From: Pinus tabuliformis
Lineage: Eukaryota; Streptophyta; Pinopsida; Pinales; Pinaceae
Assembly (NCBI GenBank): GCA_031772625.1
Contig: CM062817.1
Span: 952,156,842-952,220,841 of the forward strand
Length of the DNA: 64,000 bases
Reading direction: 5' to 3'
Shown here: one piece after another, positions 45,615-57,358 of the stretch
How positions within the stretch are numbered: position 1 is the stretch's first letter
Layout: every line of letters starts with the position of its first letter
Made by a program: the position numbers and the translations under genes
Notes under the pieces: generated by a model
Databases searched by the model: none
What the model saw: only the letters and a program-made list of their open reading frames with translations
Told to the model about the DNA's origin: nothing

Positions 45615-46052
45615 TTGAAAATATTCCCTGCAACCCCATATGGCAGGATGGTATCATTTTTGTCCACCCCAAAAGGAATATATCACCAAGACGAGGTTTT
45701 TTCCCAGTGCATTATGGCAAAGAATGAGGATACAAGGGACAGTGCCCATGCCTTAGCGCAAGGACAAGGCCGAGACTTGTCTCATGAAGAAAAAAACCAA
45801 CTCAAGGTCTTGTACCCTCACGCCGAGAGAAGGAATGGGTGTGATTATAGGAAGGAGATAAATTTCAGGAACAAACATAGAATGCAGACCTCGAGAAATA
45901 ATCATGACCAAGTTTCTCTTTTTGATAGCACCATTATGGGGAAGGGGGATGTAGTTGATGTCTCTTCAATCTATGTAAGAGATCAAAGGTGGCCAAGTTA
46001 TATGTTTCTTCCTATGGCAGTCATACTAAAGGAAAGAAAAAAACCTCAGTGA
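45615..46052 (+). CDS. Hypothetical 145-codon frame
   Basis: Open from ATG at 45615 to a stop at 46050. Polar and basic (HALAQGQGRDLSHEEKNQ), with no recognised domain. It lies downstream of the gag-like remnant in the same orientation and may be a leftover of the same element. Could also be chance. Confidence 0.2.
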   Translation: MKIFPATPYGRMVSFLSTPKGIYHQDEVFSQCIMAKNEDTRDSAHALAQGQGRDLSHEEKNQLKVLYPHAERRNGCDYRKEINFRNKHRMQTSRNNHDQVSLFDSTIMGKGDVVDVSSIYVRDQRWPSYMFLPMAVILKERKKPQ

Positions 46053-48124
46053 TAAAGGAGGTTATGGATCCATGGGGATAGAAGAAGGATTGAGTAGCTC
46101 GAGGAGAAGCCACATTTTTGTGTTAAGGGTGTGTTGGAACCCTTTTTTTTTCGGCATCGTAGGATCACATAGAAGGGATGAGGAGCATGGAAAGGACAAT
46201 ATGGAGCACAACATAGGGCTAGCATAGTAGGTAGAGCATGTCATAGGGTTGGCGTAGTAGGTAAGGCGCAACGAAGGTCGATGTTGCACAATAGGGTGAT
46301 TGTGGAACCTAAGGAAAGAGGAAGCATGCAAATTAATATTGATGGTAATGATTCTGTAGAGGATGGAGCCAACTAGGGAGATAAGGGTGAGAAGACAGTT
46401 GGAGATATTTTGAAGAAGGAAGATATAGGGCAGAGTGGACCTGAAAGGTGGAAGAGATCTTTTGGACAACCATTAGCACGCATTCGATAGCGCAGGGGGG
46501 AAAAGGAGATATATTAATAGTTTCTAAAGACAAATGGATTGTTTAAGTGGGAATCTGAGAGGATTTGAGAGGGTTCCAAGTAGCTTTAAAGCAAACTTTT
46601 GAAGACAAAGCAAGGGTTGGGCAAAAGCATTAACAACACTTAGTGATGGAGGAATGTTGAGTTATTGTTAATCGATGACCAAGCACCTTTGAGACCAAGT
46701 CAAAAAGTATATGTATGGTGTCTGTGTCTGTTAAATGTAATATGCATGTATATCATTAAGCTTTTCTACTTTGTACCATGTTTTGTAATGACATTATCTC
46801 TGGGTATATGAGTCTAATGTTCATCCTCATAGTTGGGTCATTGGTGCTATGTAATTCTTCCATGGAAGGCCTATGAGCCTGATTTCGTAAGATATGTAAT
46901 CATGGATACCATGTCTCTTTTGCTAATATTATTGGAAATCAGTGATTGGGTGTTATTTTAACCTCTTGTTGCAGATTTGAAGGACTTTTGTTTTGTTAGT
47001 TTATGGCATCTCTTACCATAAGATGATGGTTTATAAATTTGGTTTATAATGAGAATGTATATGTTAATAATATGTTATGGATTTGTTTTGTATGATGATG
47101 AAATATTCTGGTTTGGACCCATAATATTGTACGTGATGAATCTTCTTGAATGAGCGTGAAGGGCCAAACAAGTGGAAATGAGTCAAAGTGTTAAATAATG
47201 TCAAGTGTCCATAGTGAAGTTGTCAGAGTCTACCATTGACTCTACCATTAATAAATGGAGTTTGTGCTTGAGGTCTTATGTCGCACATAGTTTTTTTGGA
47301 TGATTAGGTAAGTTTATTTCTTTTCACAGCATGCAATAACCATTAAGCATTATAGCATGTGTCAGTATGGAGTAGTACATCATAAGCCATAAGACAGTCC
47401 TGTCAGATTATCGAAACATGGTTTCGATAGTCACCCATTTATCATTTCGGGCGAGACTTCACTCACTTTGTGGGTGTTTCGAAAAGGGTTGATGCTAAGT
47501 GGGTCTTTGTTGCCCACTATGTCATAAATCTCAGGTTCGTCAAAATCCCGTGTGCCAAAAAAACTACAAAATTTTTATGTAGAGGCACTACTTCATTTCT
47601 AAGAAGGTAGTGGCACTGGATTTCTGCAAGATGACACAAAATGTTGTTAGTCTTTTAAATGAATAGGAATTCTCAAAATCCACTTTAAGTAGGCATCAAA
47701 ACATGAGAAATCATCAAATTGATAATCACATACTCATTAAGCTCTTTTATAGTACGAAAATAGGCAATACGTGAAAAATATATGAAAATGGATGGTAAAT
47801 AAAAAAGTCACAAGTTCCAATAAGTTTTATAATTTTTCAAAGTTACAACTTGATAATTATAAATTAGAACATAATATAAAAAGTAAAAATAAAAATAAAA
47901 ATAAAGAAAAAGAAAAAGATTTAAAAAGGGAAAAGAGTAAATCAGAAATGGAAAGAACATAGAATGGAAAACATATATTTTATATATTTTACAAAATAGA
48001 AAGAAAATTGGTAATATTTTTTTGAATATTCAAATAAAAGGATTATTATTAAAAAAAACTCTACATATAAGGAAAAAAATATTATTTTAGATTATTAATA
48101 TGAATTAAAAACTAATATGCTAGC
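46053..48124. other. Unassigned stretch
   Basis: 46180-46280 holds repeated catagggttggcgtagtaggt-like words. 46640-46660 has a purine tract followed by tgttga that could be a decayed LTR edge but has no partner. 47640-48120 is AT-rich. Confidence 0.4.
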
Positions 48125-48129
48125 CACCT
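48125..48129. other. Target-site duplication cacct (left)
   Basis: Same five bases as 51805-51809. Confidence 0.8.
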
Positions 48130-48365
48130 TATTAGCATTAATAAAGAACGTTAGCTATTCTATGTTTAAGTGTTTGTTGCTTTAGAATAGGATTGCGATC
48201 CTATTTGTTAGGGAGTGGTTGAAACAACCCGATTGTGTGAAAGCCTATATGTACTAGGTTGTTATCCTGATTGAACTAAGATAGTGTGTGTGTATGAGTG
48301 TTTTTACACTCTCCACGTATCTGACCTGGACAACCATTTAGGTAATATATATTCATATTTTATCA
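48130..48365 (+). repeat. 5' LTR (236 bases)
   Basis: Starts tattagcattaat (tgttagcattaat in the 3' copy) and ends attttatca. Contains the atcctatttgttagggagtgg segment and a short (GT)n. Confidence 0.85.
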
Positions 48366-48377
48366 TGGTATCAGAGC
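48366..48377 (+). other. tRNA-iMet-type primer-binding site
   Basis: TGGTATCAGAGC directly abuts the LTR end. Confidence 0.85.
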
Positions 48378-50584
48378 TTCAGGGTTGTCGATCTTGTAAG
48401 CTGAGTGCATAGAGCGACTGAGGTGAAATTGTCACTTGGATTAGAGGGCTAAATGGGTCAATCCCATTGTTTCCCTTTCGCGCATTTCCATTTGATCAGT
48501 CATCACAGATATTTGGTGTCCAGTCTCAAAGATCTTCGCGAGTCCGTGGTGCTAACCCGCGTTGACCTAGTTTGCTGGGAATTGTTGCAAGATGGCTATC
48601 ATTTGGGAAGAGCGAAGTCGTGTGGAAATATTGGCGTGCTACGTACTTAGAATATCTATCTGAAGGCTGAGTGCCTGAGCTGTCCATAAGCCTGCATGAG
48701 TGCTTGTGCTGCGGATTGGCATGGATCATGAGTAGGTTGTTGTGGACTGCCGAGGAGGAATAACTATGGGGATCTACTAGGTGTGTGGTGGATCTGAGTG
48801 ATGGCTAGTGGCATCAACGTTGAAGTGGTGCCGTGAGAGTGGATCACTCCAACAGGGTCGATCACAAGAGCTACGAAGAGGGTCAAGGTGCGAAGATAAT
48901 GTCCTCTCGGCCTCTGTTGTGTAGTGCCCACGAGTCATCAAGCACTCCGTGCAGGCTGGGCGTTGTTTTATCTTTCCAGAAGCGTTAGGCTTCAAATCAC
49001 TTCAAAGTTATTACCATTTGGCAGAGGTAGATCAGATAAGATCTCCGTCGAAGTCTTTATTTGCTGGCACCGCACCCCCTGAGGAGGAAGTCCACTGTAC
49101 CAAGCCATCGTTTTGGCACCATACCACTATTTGAATTTTATAGGAGAGGTCATCAGAGCTGAATTGAGATTGTAAAAGAGGTGGTGGTCTCACCTGTCGG
49201 CCCGCAGCGAAAGCATGGATGCATTCTGTGGGGCGTCGATTCAAACCTGTTGATTTCGCTGGTGTTGGTATTAGAATTGATATTGTAAAGGGTCACAGGT
49301 GCTCCAGTTTGATCCGGCTACGCAAAAGCTTGGGATGTATGATGTTGATCTAATGAGGCACATGACATTGACTAGAGGAGAGTAGTAGATCTAGGTTGAT
49401 TGGTTTTCCTTTGAATGTTGATTGTCGGAGAGTGGAAGAACGAGGATCCTTGATGCAATAGATCACGCCTCTTCTTATTGCTTGAAGCTGAGATTTCCGG
49501 TGGTGTGGAAAAATCGGCATGGATCATTTTCAACAATGGATATGACTATGGTGTTAACCTGTGTAGCTAGCCCTGAAACCATTGTAACACATTGTGTTGT
49601 CCGGTAATTGAAGATTTTGTGATCTCCACTGGTGAACAATGTCACTGGAAGCTTTTGGGAGAAGAGGGATCTCTGAGTTCAAACTCTGGGGTGTTGATGT
49701 TGAAGAGGGGAGAACCATTTGAGAAGTTCGTCCAGTAATTGGAAAGGAGGTAGACTTTCATTAGAGCTATTGATAAAATTCTCTATTGTGGCTGTAGTGG
49801 AGCCACCTGCTCTTGGAACCGGCCTGAGATTAGAGCTATCGAGCGCATGCATCAAAGCCTGTGTATTGATAGATTGATTGTTTAGCCTGCATGTCGGAGA
49901 TTGACCCAAATGTTAATTGAAACCTTTTAGTGCTACAAAGGTCTATGTCATCTGTGAATTGGGATTTCTGGAAGTTTTGTTTGACCTGTGTGTGGGACAG
50001 AGCGTTGTTCGAAGATCACTCAGTGGGATGTGGTGATTGTGGAGATCATTAGTTGGAGCTGAAGTGAAATAAAAGAACCACAACATTTGTTGAAAGCCTG
50101 CGAATTAGCGGAACCGGTGTTGTATCGGTGGTGTTCTCCAGCGAAAAGGTGATTAAAACCATTGAACCAGTGAATATTTGGTTGAAGGTCAATCTGCTGC
50201 TAGTGAATCAAGACAACTATTTTGCTATGAACGAGGCAAGGAATTGTACTAGGGAAGGTTATTGGTTGGAGCTGTGAGGTGGTATTTGCGCAGAATTGTT
50301 GTCGCGTCAGGATGTGTGTGTGGAGTGGGGTCTGCATTCAGGCTTCTGTTAGAGAGGCGTACTTGCCTGAAGAGGACACTGTTTGATCTGTTTGTGGAGC
50401 CATAGAGCCAATGAAGATATTCGAGTGCAGGTGGAGAATTTGACTGTGGTGGATCGATTTCTAGATCTGAAAACTGATAGGCGAGAAAATTGGTCTTCAA
50501 TGTAAACTAAAAGAGTCTTGTAGAAAACTAAGGAGAAAGCATCAAAGGAGAAATGCAAAATATTGTTTTGTCGAATTTATTGAT
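48378..50584 (+). other. Long leader of the copia-like element
   Basis: No convincing coding frame. Moderately GC-richer than the flanks, with ggtggtgttg-type words. A pyrimidine tract and tgtttcag at about 50584-50594 could be a splice acceptor before the gag fragment. Confidence 0.45.
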
Positions 50585-50848
50585 GTGTTTCAGGTTGACG
50601 CTGATGGACCAGTAGCTGATCAAGATGCAAATTTGGAATTTGGTGAGATTATTAAATGGTTAATGCCAGATTTACCGTCTCTTTTAGGTATGAATTATGA
50701 AATATGGGAAAATGAAATGAAAATACTATTATGGAAGGCAAATTTACTGGATTATGTTGAAGATGTTATTAATGATAGTGGAGATGCATCAGCATTAAGT
50801 CTTGTAACATCTGCATTAGATGAGAACATCATACTCAACATAATATAA
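50585..50848 (+). pseudogene. Copia-type gag N-terminal fragment
   Basis: 87 codons containing LPSLLGMNYEIWENEMKILL and DYVEDVIND, the NYxxW..xM segment that opens copia Gag (DUF4219/UBN2 type). The frame ends after IILNII and then runs directly into an inverted LTR copy, so Gag is truncated before its helical core and zinc knuckle. Confidence 0.7.
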
Positions 50849-50865
50849 AAATACGGAGAACAACG

Positions 50866-51115
50866 TAGTACATATAGGCATTCACGCAATCGGGTGGTTT
50901 GAACCACTCCCTAACAAATAGGATCTCAATCTTATTCTAAAGAAACAAACATTTAAACACAGAAGAGCTAACTTTCTCCATTAATGCTAACACTCCCCCT
51001 TAATGGAGAAAGGGTTCACTCAAATGAAATATGACTCCTGCTGGTCTCAATCTCAGCTAGGCTTACAATGGTAAAAGACAAAGCTTTCATTTTTTTCTTC
51101 TTGCAGCAGAGCCCA
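50866..51115 (-). repeat. Inverted copy of the element's 3' end (left arm)
   Basis: The reverse complement of 51440-51690: it contains the first about 125 bases of the LTR (including tgttagcattaatgg), the aaggag tract and the upstream sequence (caatggtaaaagacaaag...cagcagagccc). The spacer 51116-51437 carries a 64-codon open frame (51120-51314, plus; KMKALLKEQEDKSKFG) of unknown kind. Confidence 0.85.
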
Positions 51116-51562
51116 GACTATGACAACAAAAAGGGATGGAGTAGGGAGAGATGGAAAAATGAAAGCTCTCCTGAAGGAGCAGGAAGATAAAAGTAAATTT
51201 GGTCCTCTTTATAAATCCAACATTGCTTTTTGTGTAGATATTGGGAGACAAGAAGAACAAATTGAGGAATCGCAAGAACTTGCAACATCAAATGCAATGA
51301 ATGTTAGTATATAATCAAAGAGGGGGATAAGAGTTCATGTGTTCCTCCAGAGGGGGAGAAAATGTAAATAGAAAGTGAAGCTTTATCATCTCATGGCAAA
51401 GAAAGTTAAGATGAAGCCTCATCCACAAATGAACAAGTATGGGCTCTGCTACAAGAAGACAAAAATGAAACCTCTGTCTTTAACCATTGTAAGCCTAGCT
51501 AAGACTGAGACCAACAGGCGTCATATGTCATTTGAGTGAACCCTTTCTCCATTAAGGAGGAG

Positions 51563-51804
51563 TGTTAGCATTAATGGAGAAAGTTAGCTTTTCTATGTTT
51601 AAGTGTTTGTTGTTTTAGAATAGGATTGAGATCCTATTTGTTAGGGAGTGGTTCAAACCACCCAATTGTGTGAAAGCCTATATGTACTAGGTTGTTCTTT
51701 TGATTGAACTGAGATAGTGTGTGTGTGTGTGTATGAGTGTTTGTACACTCTCCATGTATCTCACCTGGAGAGCCATTTAGGTAATATATATTCATATTTT
51801 ATCA
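51563..51804 (+). repeat. 3' LTR (242 bases)
   Basis: Begins tgttagcattaatgg and ends attttatca. A longer (GT)n than the 5' copy accounts for part of the length difference. Confidence 0.88.
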
Positions 51805-51809
51805 CACCT
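51805..51809. other. Target-site duplication cacct (right)
   Basis: Matches 48125-48129. Confidence 0.8.
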
Positions 51810-53165
51810 TTCACATGTATTAGTGTAATGAAAATGGATTAATTTTGGTTTGGTTATAGAGAAAAAATGACATTTGTTATAGAAATCATTACAAAATGAA
51901 AAAGTGGTAGAAGAAACATCTCTAGTTTGGCTTTTGCATTATTTGATTACGTTACCAGAAAAATAGAAAGGAAAATAAAATAAAAATAAAAATATTTCTC
52001 ATCCATAAAATTATCTCTATGAATGTCCATGATTTACAAGAATGTGTAACATATTCCAAAATTTTGTTTTGCTTTATTCATTTCATATCTCTCATGTGGT
52101 TACTTCAAAGTTATGTCAATAAAGCATAGAATAAGAGATTACACAAAACACATGATTGACATAAAAGATAGTTGGGTTGGTGCAAATTGATTCTACCCTC
52201 TAAAAAATGTAATGAACATATAGTAAAACAATAATATTTTTACTACATAAATTACTATAGATAATTGTAAAAACCATATTAGAATATGACATGAAAAGAT
52301 GAAATGCATGAAATCAAAGTAGCTTCCAGAAGATGTAACTTTTACTTAGGAAACATATCAAAAATCACGTTTTTCTATCATTTCCTCCAAAAACATAATG
52401 CACTCGTTGTTGTTAACACATCATCCTAGTATTTAAATGGCATAATTTCTTGAATAATTTGATAGCATTTACATAGAGTAGTGTGGAATATGAAATATCC
52501 CTGTATTTAAATATAGAAAGTTTGAAAAGTCATAAAAAGTGAAATATAGATTCAAATTTTTATGAAATAAAATAATAAATAAATAATAAAATTAAAACCA
52601 AAATTAAACAACATAAAATAAAATAAATTAACAAGTGAAATATGGAACACGGTAGAAATTTGGAGTTTGGGAAAATAATAAAATTAAGCATCTTAAGAGG
52701 ATTAAGAAAAGTGAACCAGTATGGAATTCACATAGATAAGATAATTAGAAAGTTCAATTATTTCGGAATCTAGATATCTATACTTCATTCAAATACAAAA
52801 ATAAAAATAAATAAATAAGAATGACAAATTTCAAGCTAGAAAATGACTATTTAGACCATTTACCTCTTTTAATAGCCTCACATTAAAACACGAATTTAAA
52901 AGATCTGTCATTTGTTAGGTCAACTAATGGATGCATATGACGTTATTTAATCAATTATTACAACTTTGTGTTCTAAACTCAAACTAAACTTATGATCAGA
53001 TTATTTTATATTATCCAAAATCTGTCGACTAATATAAGACAATGGTAATTTAAAAATTAAGAAATAATAAAATTGAAAGAAACAAAATTTTAAAATGCAC
53101 ATAAGTTAACCCACAGAGTCGGTTTACATGTTTTGGAAAGCAAGTGGGGTGTAATTCAGAAAAGA
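51810..53165. other. AT-rich stretch without recognised features
   Basis: Long A/T runs with stops in all frames. No gene, LTR or array seen. Confidence 0.55.
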
Positions 53166-53169
53166 AAAA

Positions 53170-53740
53170 GAAAAAAAGAGTTCGGTTGAGCATCTTTTAA
53201 GCGTTTGATCAAGTAATATTTTAGTCCTCAATTGAGCTATTTGAGGGCTTAACAATTTCTCTATCAAGCTATAAAAAAAAGCCTCAATCGAGCTCATATA
53301 TAACTCATGGTTACTTAGGCACTTGATCGGGTGGCCTATTGGTTTTGGCCAAATATTTGAAAACACAGCTTGATCGAGCTATAGGTTTGATCGATCTCTT
53401 TTCAATTATTAAAATTATGAAAAATGGACTCAATCAATCTATTTTAAATTATTAAATTATAAATTAGTATTTGGTTGTTTGTGTGGGTTAACTATTAAAA
53501 AATTTTGAATGATTTATAGCTTTATCTAGCTATCATAACTCAATCTAGCTATAGCTCGATTTATATATTCACTCCTAGTGAAAACAAGGAGTTTTATGAA
53601 TTGAGCGATTTTATTTAACATTGTCAAAAGCTCGAGTGAAGGTTTGTTAGACCATCGATCACAATGTTTCAAATCTTACCTAAAACGCTTGATTGAGCTT
53701 TTTAAGCGCTCAATTGAGTTATTAAGCACCTAAAAAAAAG
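53170..53740. repeat. Field of GATCGAGCT / CAATCGAGCT-like words
   Basis: At least ten imperfect copies of [ct]t[ct]gat[ct]gagct[ac]t and its complement at irregular spacing, for example near 53230, 53285, 53325, 53372, 53385, 53545, 53560, 53630, 53693 and 53708. No clean unit length. Confidence 0.6.
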
Positions 53741-54117
53741 AGATTTAGCTCCCCTTCTACAATTTTCTCTACAAAACCATCTTGTAGCATGACAAACTTA
53801 ATGCAATATTTTTCTTTATGTGGTGGAGTTGATTACATTGGATTCGTAAAGGAATCCTCTATCCAATGGCACATGAGTTTGACATTTTCGAATTCATTTG
53901 ATACTTTTCATCTAATTTCTTTCAAATCTTATGGTTGAATATTTTTTGGACATTTTCAATAGGAATGGATGAAAAATCAATAACCTAAAATATTCATAAA
54001 ATTGCATCATTTTTGTCTCTTCTTCAAAAAGGTAATTTTGATTTTATGAATTTATTTAAATAGTAGAAAAAAAAGACTACATGCATGAATAAATGTGTTT
54101 GAAAAATAAAAAATAAA
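53741..54117. other. AT-rich stretch
   Basis: A phrase around tttgaatttatttaaatagtag recurs at about 54044 and 54247. No gene seen. Confidence 0.45.
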
Positions 54118-54376
54118 TATAATTTTGAATAAAAAATAAATTTCCAATAAGCATATTTTAATGCAATTTGTGCATGTCATGCTCATATATATATCGAAAT
54201 AAAATAGTAACATTTTTGTATCTTTTCAAAAGAGTACTTATGATCTTTTGAATTTATTTAAATAGTAGAAAAAATAGTGCATGAATACATGTGAAAAATG
54301 AGAAATAATAAAAAATATACTTTTGAATAAAAAATAAAATTTCAATATGCATGCTTTATTGCAATTTGTGTGTGGG

Positions 54377-54432
<56 letters not shown>

Positions 54433-54457
54433 CACACACACAAATTGCAATAAAGCA

Positions 54458-54500
<43 letters not shown>

Positions 54501-54733
54501 ATGCACTAAAGTATGCATATTGAAACTTTATCTTTTATTCAATATATTAAAGTATATATTTTAGACTAAGTTATTGCGCACAAAGAGAGGTATATATATA
54601 TATATATTGCACTAAAGTATGCATATTGAAACTTATTTCTTTTATTCAATATATTAAAAATAATAAAAAAAATATACTTTTGAATAAAAAATAAAGTTTC
54701 AATATGCATGCTTTATTGCAATTTGTGTGTGTG

Positions 54734-54787
<54 letters not shown>

Positions 54788-54876
54788 GCACTAAAGTATG
54801 CATATTGAAACTTTATCTTTTATTCAATATATTAAAGTATATATTTTAGACTAAGTTATTGCACACAAAGAGAGGC
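54118..54876. repeat. (TA)n microsatellites inside palindromic and inverted repeat units
   Basis: A unit of about 65 bases (gaataaaaaataaa.tttcaatatgcatgctttattgcaatttgtgtg) occurs direct at about 54306 and 54665, diverged at 54126, and inverted at about 54430, 54500, 54609 and 54786. The direct and inverted copies at 54348-54379 and 54430-54461 are the arms of a palindrome around about 50 bases of TA. A second long (TA)n is at 54737-54785. Segments 54500-54592 and 54786-54878 are nearly identical direct repeats about 286 bases apart. Confidence 0.8.
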
Positions 54877-56050
54877 ATACCTCTTTAAAAAATTACAAGG
54901 ACAAGTATTTAATTTAATGCAGAATTGAGAGATTATTAGGACAATAACATAATTTTCCAAAAACAGTTTCTTTATTCCAAATCAAAATTCCCAAAGCTTA
55001 TACGAATTTTGAGAGCTTTAATTCAATCAAAGAGTAAAATTTTGAAATTTCATCTTCATATTTGGCCCAAAAATATAAATATAAAAGTAAAACAGAAATA
55101 AACTTGAAATTAATGAAACATCAAATAAAAAAGTGAAATGTGAAATTAAATATTAAATTTCTGTGATATATATTTGGTTTGTTATGAAATAAAAATATAA
55201 AATCTATGTGTGTAAAATGTAGTATAAAATAATAAGTAAAAGTGAAATCTTTGAAGTTAGTGAAAAGTAAAAAATAAATAAATTAATTAATTAATTAATT
55301 AAAATGTGAAAGTAAATCTTTGATTTATGTGATATATATTTTTGTTGGGTTATAAAATGAAACTTTCCAAATTTTTGATATGAAAATTCAAAGACAATAA
55401 GAAAATATATAGAATATATAGTAAGCTTACAAAACTAGGTATTAAAACTAAAATATTTAGTTGAAAGCTTTTCATTTTACTTCTTAAAAAAAATAAAAAG
55501 GTTGATACCATTAAAAAAAATAATAACAATGATTTAGCTTACCATAAAATATAGTTTAAATAAAAAATCATTAATAATTAATATGATTTTCCTATAAAAT
55601 TGTACAATCAAATATGTTTAATTTTTTCTTCATAAACAAAATCCTCATTCATATATATATATAAACAAAATCATGATTCCCATTAAAAAAACCTTAGAAG
55701 CTTCTTTCATTAGTTGAATCGATATTTATTTAAATGTGGCTACACATTAATCTTAAATTTTTTAAAAGTTGAAATGAAACTTCTTGTATGGAAAAAATTT
55801 TATATTTTTTTTGTCATAATTAGTTGTTATTAATGAATATAAGATGACTTATCACCATTTTTAGAATTATTTTTTGAGATAACAACATTATTTAAAAAAA
55901 ACTATTTCACCTGAAATTACCTATATGTTTTGATTCCCATAGTGTATCTACAAAGTAAACAAAAATAATTTTAAAACATATTCTAAATCCAAAATAAATT
56001 TCATATCTATATAAAACAAATTTCATATCTATATAAAAACCAGCTTTCAA
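54877..56050. other. AT-rich stretch
   Basis: Long A/T runs, a short ttaattaattaattaa track near 55282, and a (TA)n near 55650. No gene seen. Confidence 0.55.
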
Positions 56051-56058
56051 AATCAAAT

Positions 56059-56125
56059 GTTCACACTAACTAAAAACGAGGATTGCATATTTGTTCACAC
56101 TAACTAAAAATGAGGATTGCATATC
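56059..56125. repeat. 33-base tandem duplication
   Basis: Two units of tgttcacactaactaaaaa plus cgaggattgcatat, differing at one base. Confidence 0.85.
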
Positions 56126-56210
56126 CAAGAGAGAGGAGGCCATGAGAAGTGACAATTTTCTTGATATACTAAATGTGTTGCTTGAAAGTTGAGTGGTCCT
56201 TCCCTGTACA

Positions 56211-56370
56211 GGCCATTGGAAAGTTAAACGCGCACGGCAATTTCACTGTCTCGTGTGGATTCATCATTTAATTACACCGAAGACGACATCAGGCCGTTGG
56301 AAAGTTGCACGCCCACGGCAATTTCACTGTCTCTTGTGCATTCATCATTTAGTTACGCCGAAGTTGACAT
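56211..56370. repeat. 81-base tandem duplication
   Basis: Two units beginning ggcc[a/g]ttggaaagtt, each with a cacggcaatttcactgtctc core. A chance 62-codon plus-strand frame crosses both, so it is a repeat translation and not a gene. Confidence 0.85.
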
Positions 56371-56612
56371 GGGATGCGTAATAGCGTTAATTTTGGTGGT
56401 TTAATATAAAAAATTTGGTTGACATTTTATAAAACACCATTTTTTAACATATCGATTAGATAGTGTTTTTCATCGTACCAATCACACACCCTGGAGTTTT
56501 ATTTGCAGTTGTCTATAACGCGATTTTTTGAAAGTTTTTTTGGCGGGTTTTTCCGGTCGAAATCCGGCAGGAATTTATTGGAATCGCAAGTTTGATAGCC
56601 AGTTTCTGCACA

Positions 56613-56804
56613 ATGAAAGCGTCACAGGGGTTTTCGAGGGTGCTGAATTCAAATATGCCGTTAAAAAACCATTTTAACTGCAACAAATCAAGATTTAACC
56701 TCAATATCTTCCGCCGGATTCCGTCACCGGAATCTCCAAAAAATGACATTATAGAGAACTCTGTTTTATTTGGCCTCTTAGCTAGGCAAGGGATCATTGG
56801 TTAA
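56613..56804 (+). CDS. Hypothetical 63-codon frame
   Basis: ATG at 56613, stop at 56802. Ser/Arg/Asn-rich N terminus without acidic residues for about 35 codons, like an organelle-targeting peptide, then PSPESPKND and VLFGLLARQGIIG. The region is GC-richer than its flanks. It could be a first exon or small gene; the overlapping 94-codon minus-strand frame (56513-56797) is an alternative. No homology recognised. Confidence 0.25.
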   Translation: MKASQGFSRVLNSNMPLKNHFNCNKSRFNLNIFRRIPSPESPKNDIIENSVLFGLLARQGIIG

Positions 56805-56841
56805 AATAAACTGAGGGAATTGACTAGAAAATTAACCCGGC

Positions 56842-56988
56842 TTACAGCGATGTCTATTAACACTAACTTTCAGGATAACACTAAATAACACTATTTTATG
56901 TTGTTATTTTTCAGGTCACAGCGAAGACTATTCATACTAACTTTAAGGTTAACATTAAATAATACTATTTTATGTTGTTATTTTTCAC
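56842..56988. repeat. 74-base tandem duplication
   Basis: Two units with acagcga.g.ctatt..cactaacttt.aggataacattaaataa.actattttatgttgttattttt, diverged at several positions. Confidence 0.8.
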
Positions 56989-57353
56989 GAAGGAAATACT
57001 TTAGCTTTATTTTTCCATATTAGGGCGTTACAAGTAGGCATTGTGATAATGACCGTGAAGAGAGGCGAACGAGCATAAGGCTCTTTTAGAGAGCAGTGAA
57101 AGTCTGAAGAAATCCCTTGCAAAGAAGTAATAGAGAGAGTTAGTTTCAAAAAAAGGCAAAGGTTTTTTTTGCTCTCTTGGTTGAACTTATAATGCATTTT
57201 GCAAATTGTTGTCAAGGCGTTATAAAGCAAGAAAGCTCAATAAATAGTCGTGTTATAGGTCACAAAGTTACACAGTTTTGAAAGTAACCGTGTATTAGTG
57301 TTCTAATGCAGACTTCACTATCGAGAAAAGCGTTAGCATGTGACCTCATTATC

Positions 57354-57358
57354 CTTCA
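57354..57358. other. Target-site duplication cttca (left)
   Basis: Matches 62627-62631. Confidence 0.8.

Larger units (their letters stand above)
48130..51804 (+). mobile_element. Copia-like non-autonomous LTR element with internal inverted duplication
   Basis: LTRs 48130-48365 and 51563-51804, cacct on both flanks, a canonical iMet primer site TGGTATCAGAGC at 48366, and a purine tract aaggagg just before the 3' LTR. The 3.2-kb interior has a 2.2-kb non-coding leader, a short copia-type gag fragment (50585-50848) and an inverted copy of the element's own 3' end. No protease, integrase or RT. It cannot move alone. Confidence 0.88.

Noticed and set aside
46640-46680. Purine tract followed by tgttgag, a possible 3' LTR start of the gag-like remnant at 43550
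   Set aside because: No second copy upstream of the remnant was found.
48366-48377. tRNA-Met-like sequences at 10922 and 48366
   Set aside because: Only 12-18 bases complementary to the tRNA 3' end; these are primer sites, not tRNA genes.
54238-54462. Ile-Tyr-repeat frame
   Set aside because: Translation of (TA)n microsatellite.
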